Shown: piece after piece, positions 63,523-64,000 of the stretch
How the letters are laid out: every line of letters starts with the position of its first letter
How positions within the stretch are numbered: the first letter of the stretch is position 1
NCBI RefSeq assembly: GCF_023276375.1
Contig: NZ_JALLPK010000001.1
Span: 3,657,391 to 3,721,390, forward strand
Length of the DNA: 64,000 nt
Source: Halocatena marina
GTDB lineage: Archaea > Halobacteriota > Halobacteria > Halobacteriales > Haloarculaceae
Direction: 5' to 3'
Made by a program: the position numbers and the translations under genes
Notes under the pieces: model-generated
Told to the model about the DNA's origin: nothing
The model's input: only the letters and a program-made list of their open reading frames with translations
The model's database searches: none

Positions 63523-64000
63523 TTACACCAAGCTAGAACCGTCGAACGAGGTTCGATCGTACTCGATCTCCATCAGATCGAGGATCGTAGGTGCGATGTC
63601 GAATAGATCGACATCGCCGATACGCGCGTTGGCATCGTCGATGAACAGACAGGCGTTTTCGAAGCTGTGCATTCCGTTTCTGGGGCCAACTTCGAACACA
63701 TCTTTCCCGCCTTTGAAGCCAGCTTTGAGATCGAAGCCGTGATTCGGGATGACGACGAGATCGGGTGCGATGTCGTCGTGCTCGCCACGGAATGCGTCTC
63801 CTTTCGTGACGACTCGGTCTGCAACTGGTTTTCCGTCTGGTCCTTCGAGTCCGTTAATCAGCTCGGTGAGCTCGTCCAGCGTGCTCTCGTACTCGTCCTG
63901 ACTCACGCAGCCGCGCGGCTCACGTCCTTCGAGGTTGACGTAGAACCGACCTGGAATGAGCGAGTACGCGCGCGTGTCGTCGGAGATATCGTCTAGCTCG
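63523..64000 (-). CDS. AlkP-superfamily phosphohydrolase, 5' end outside window
   Basis: 159 codons visible, reading off the right edge. SLIPGRFYVNLEGREPRGCV and DVFEVGPRNGMHSFENACLF mark a COG3379-type type I phosphodiesterase/nucleotide pyrophosphatase, C-terminal part. The catalytic Thr/Ser lies in the missing N-terminal part. The C-terminal DIAPTILDLMEIEYD is typical of AlkP-like proteins. Haloarchaeal homologues sit among surface-glycan genes. Confidence 0.82.
   Translation of the reverse strand, partial: ELDDISDDTRAYSLIPGRFYVNLEGREPRGCVSQDEYESTLDELTELINGLEGPDGKPVADRVVTKGDAFRGEHDDIAPDLVVIPNHGFDLKAGFKGGKDVFEVGPRNGMHSFENACLFIDDANARIGDVDLFDIAPTILDLMEIEYDRTSFDGSSLV

Overview
This window is a stretch of a halophilic archaeal (class Halobacteria) chromosome. 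The evidence is the strongly acidic proteins and several haloarchaeal or archaeal hallmark genes: a SAMP-activating E1, Spt5/SecE/FtsZ, SepF, the archaeal shikimate entry (ADH synthase plus dehydroquinate synthase II), CofE/Mer, DtdA, a Bat-type HTH_10 regulator and many small haloarchaeal families of unknown function. Base composition looks moderate for the class (mid-50s % GC by eye). I see no tRNA or rRNA gene, CRISPR array, intact insertion sequence or prophage. Almost all of the window is ordinary, densely packed core genome, often with ATGA/TAATG start-stop overlaps.

Layout. 0-2.3 kb: 2-oxoacid dehydrogenase E1 alpha (cut by the left edge), E1 beta and a stand-alone lipoyl domain. 2.3-9.5 kb: DUF371, a coiled-coil protein, YgfZ/GcvT-like protein, small haloarchaeal proteins, SepF, DUF1232 and a BtuF-like protein. 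9.5-10.5 kb: an HTH-MNT nucleotidyltransferase/HEPN toxin-antitoxin-like pair. 10.7-14.2 kb: UbaA, a coupled wHTH/DUF7521 pair, a signal-anchored double-wHTH protein and small proteins. 14.2-22.5 kb: CofE-Mer (coenzyme F420), phosphoesterase, Nudix/eIF-2B fusion, an APH-like protein, 2-hydroxyacid dehydrogenase, endonuclease III and dehydroquinate synthase II. 22.6-27.4 kb: HAD phosphatase and the trpC-trpB-trpA-ADH synthase operon, preceded by two TGTACA boxes. 27.5-38.4 kb: cysteine-less MGMT homologue, MEDS/GAF/Bat regulator, AN1-rhomboid, endonuclease V, SDR, glycerate kinase, Get3/ArsA, an aldo/keto reductase remnant, aminotransferase, CinA and a YdjM-like protein. 38.5-42.8 kb: PHP protein, spt5-secE-ftsZ1, dtdA. 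42.9-50.6 kb: a collapsed Na+/Ca2+ antiporter, AroE, HhH protein, class IV aminotransferase, saccharopine-dehydrogenase-like protein, Zn-ribbon, Hsp20 and Nudix. 50.6-51.5 kb: an AT-rich gene-free island. 51.5-57.4 kb: GpgS-like glycosyltransferase, MFS transporter, aldo/keto reductase, epimerase and small proteins.

The most promising candidate system is at 57.5-64 kb. An NAD-dependent sugar epimerase diverges from an operon of a UbiA-family enzyme with the signature of decaprenyl-phosphate phosphoribosyltransferase, a PHP phosphoesterase and a UPF0104 flippase-like protein. These are followed by a multi-spanning GT-C-type membrane protein and an AlkP-superfamily protein. Together they could make, modify, flip and transfer a polyprenyl-phosphate-linked pentose. 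This resembles the mycobacterial decaprenyl-phosphoribose/arabinose route but sits in an archaeon. That pathway is my inference from gene content. Other points worth a second look are the TRP-box-like operator, the HTH-MNT/HEPN module, catalytic-residue losses in the MGMT-like and APH-like proteins, and two gene remnants.
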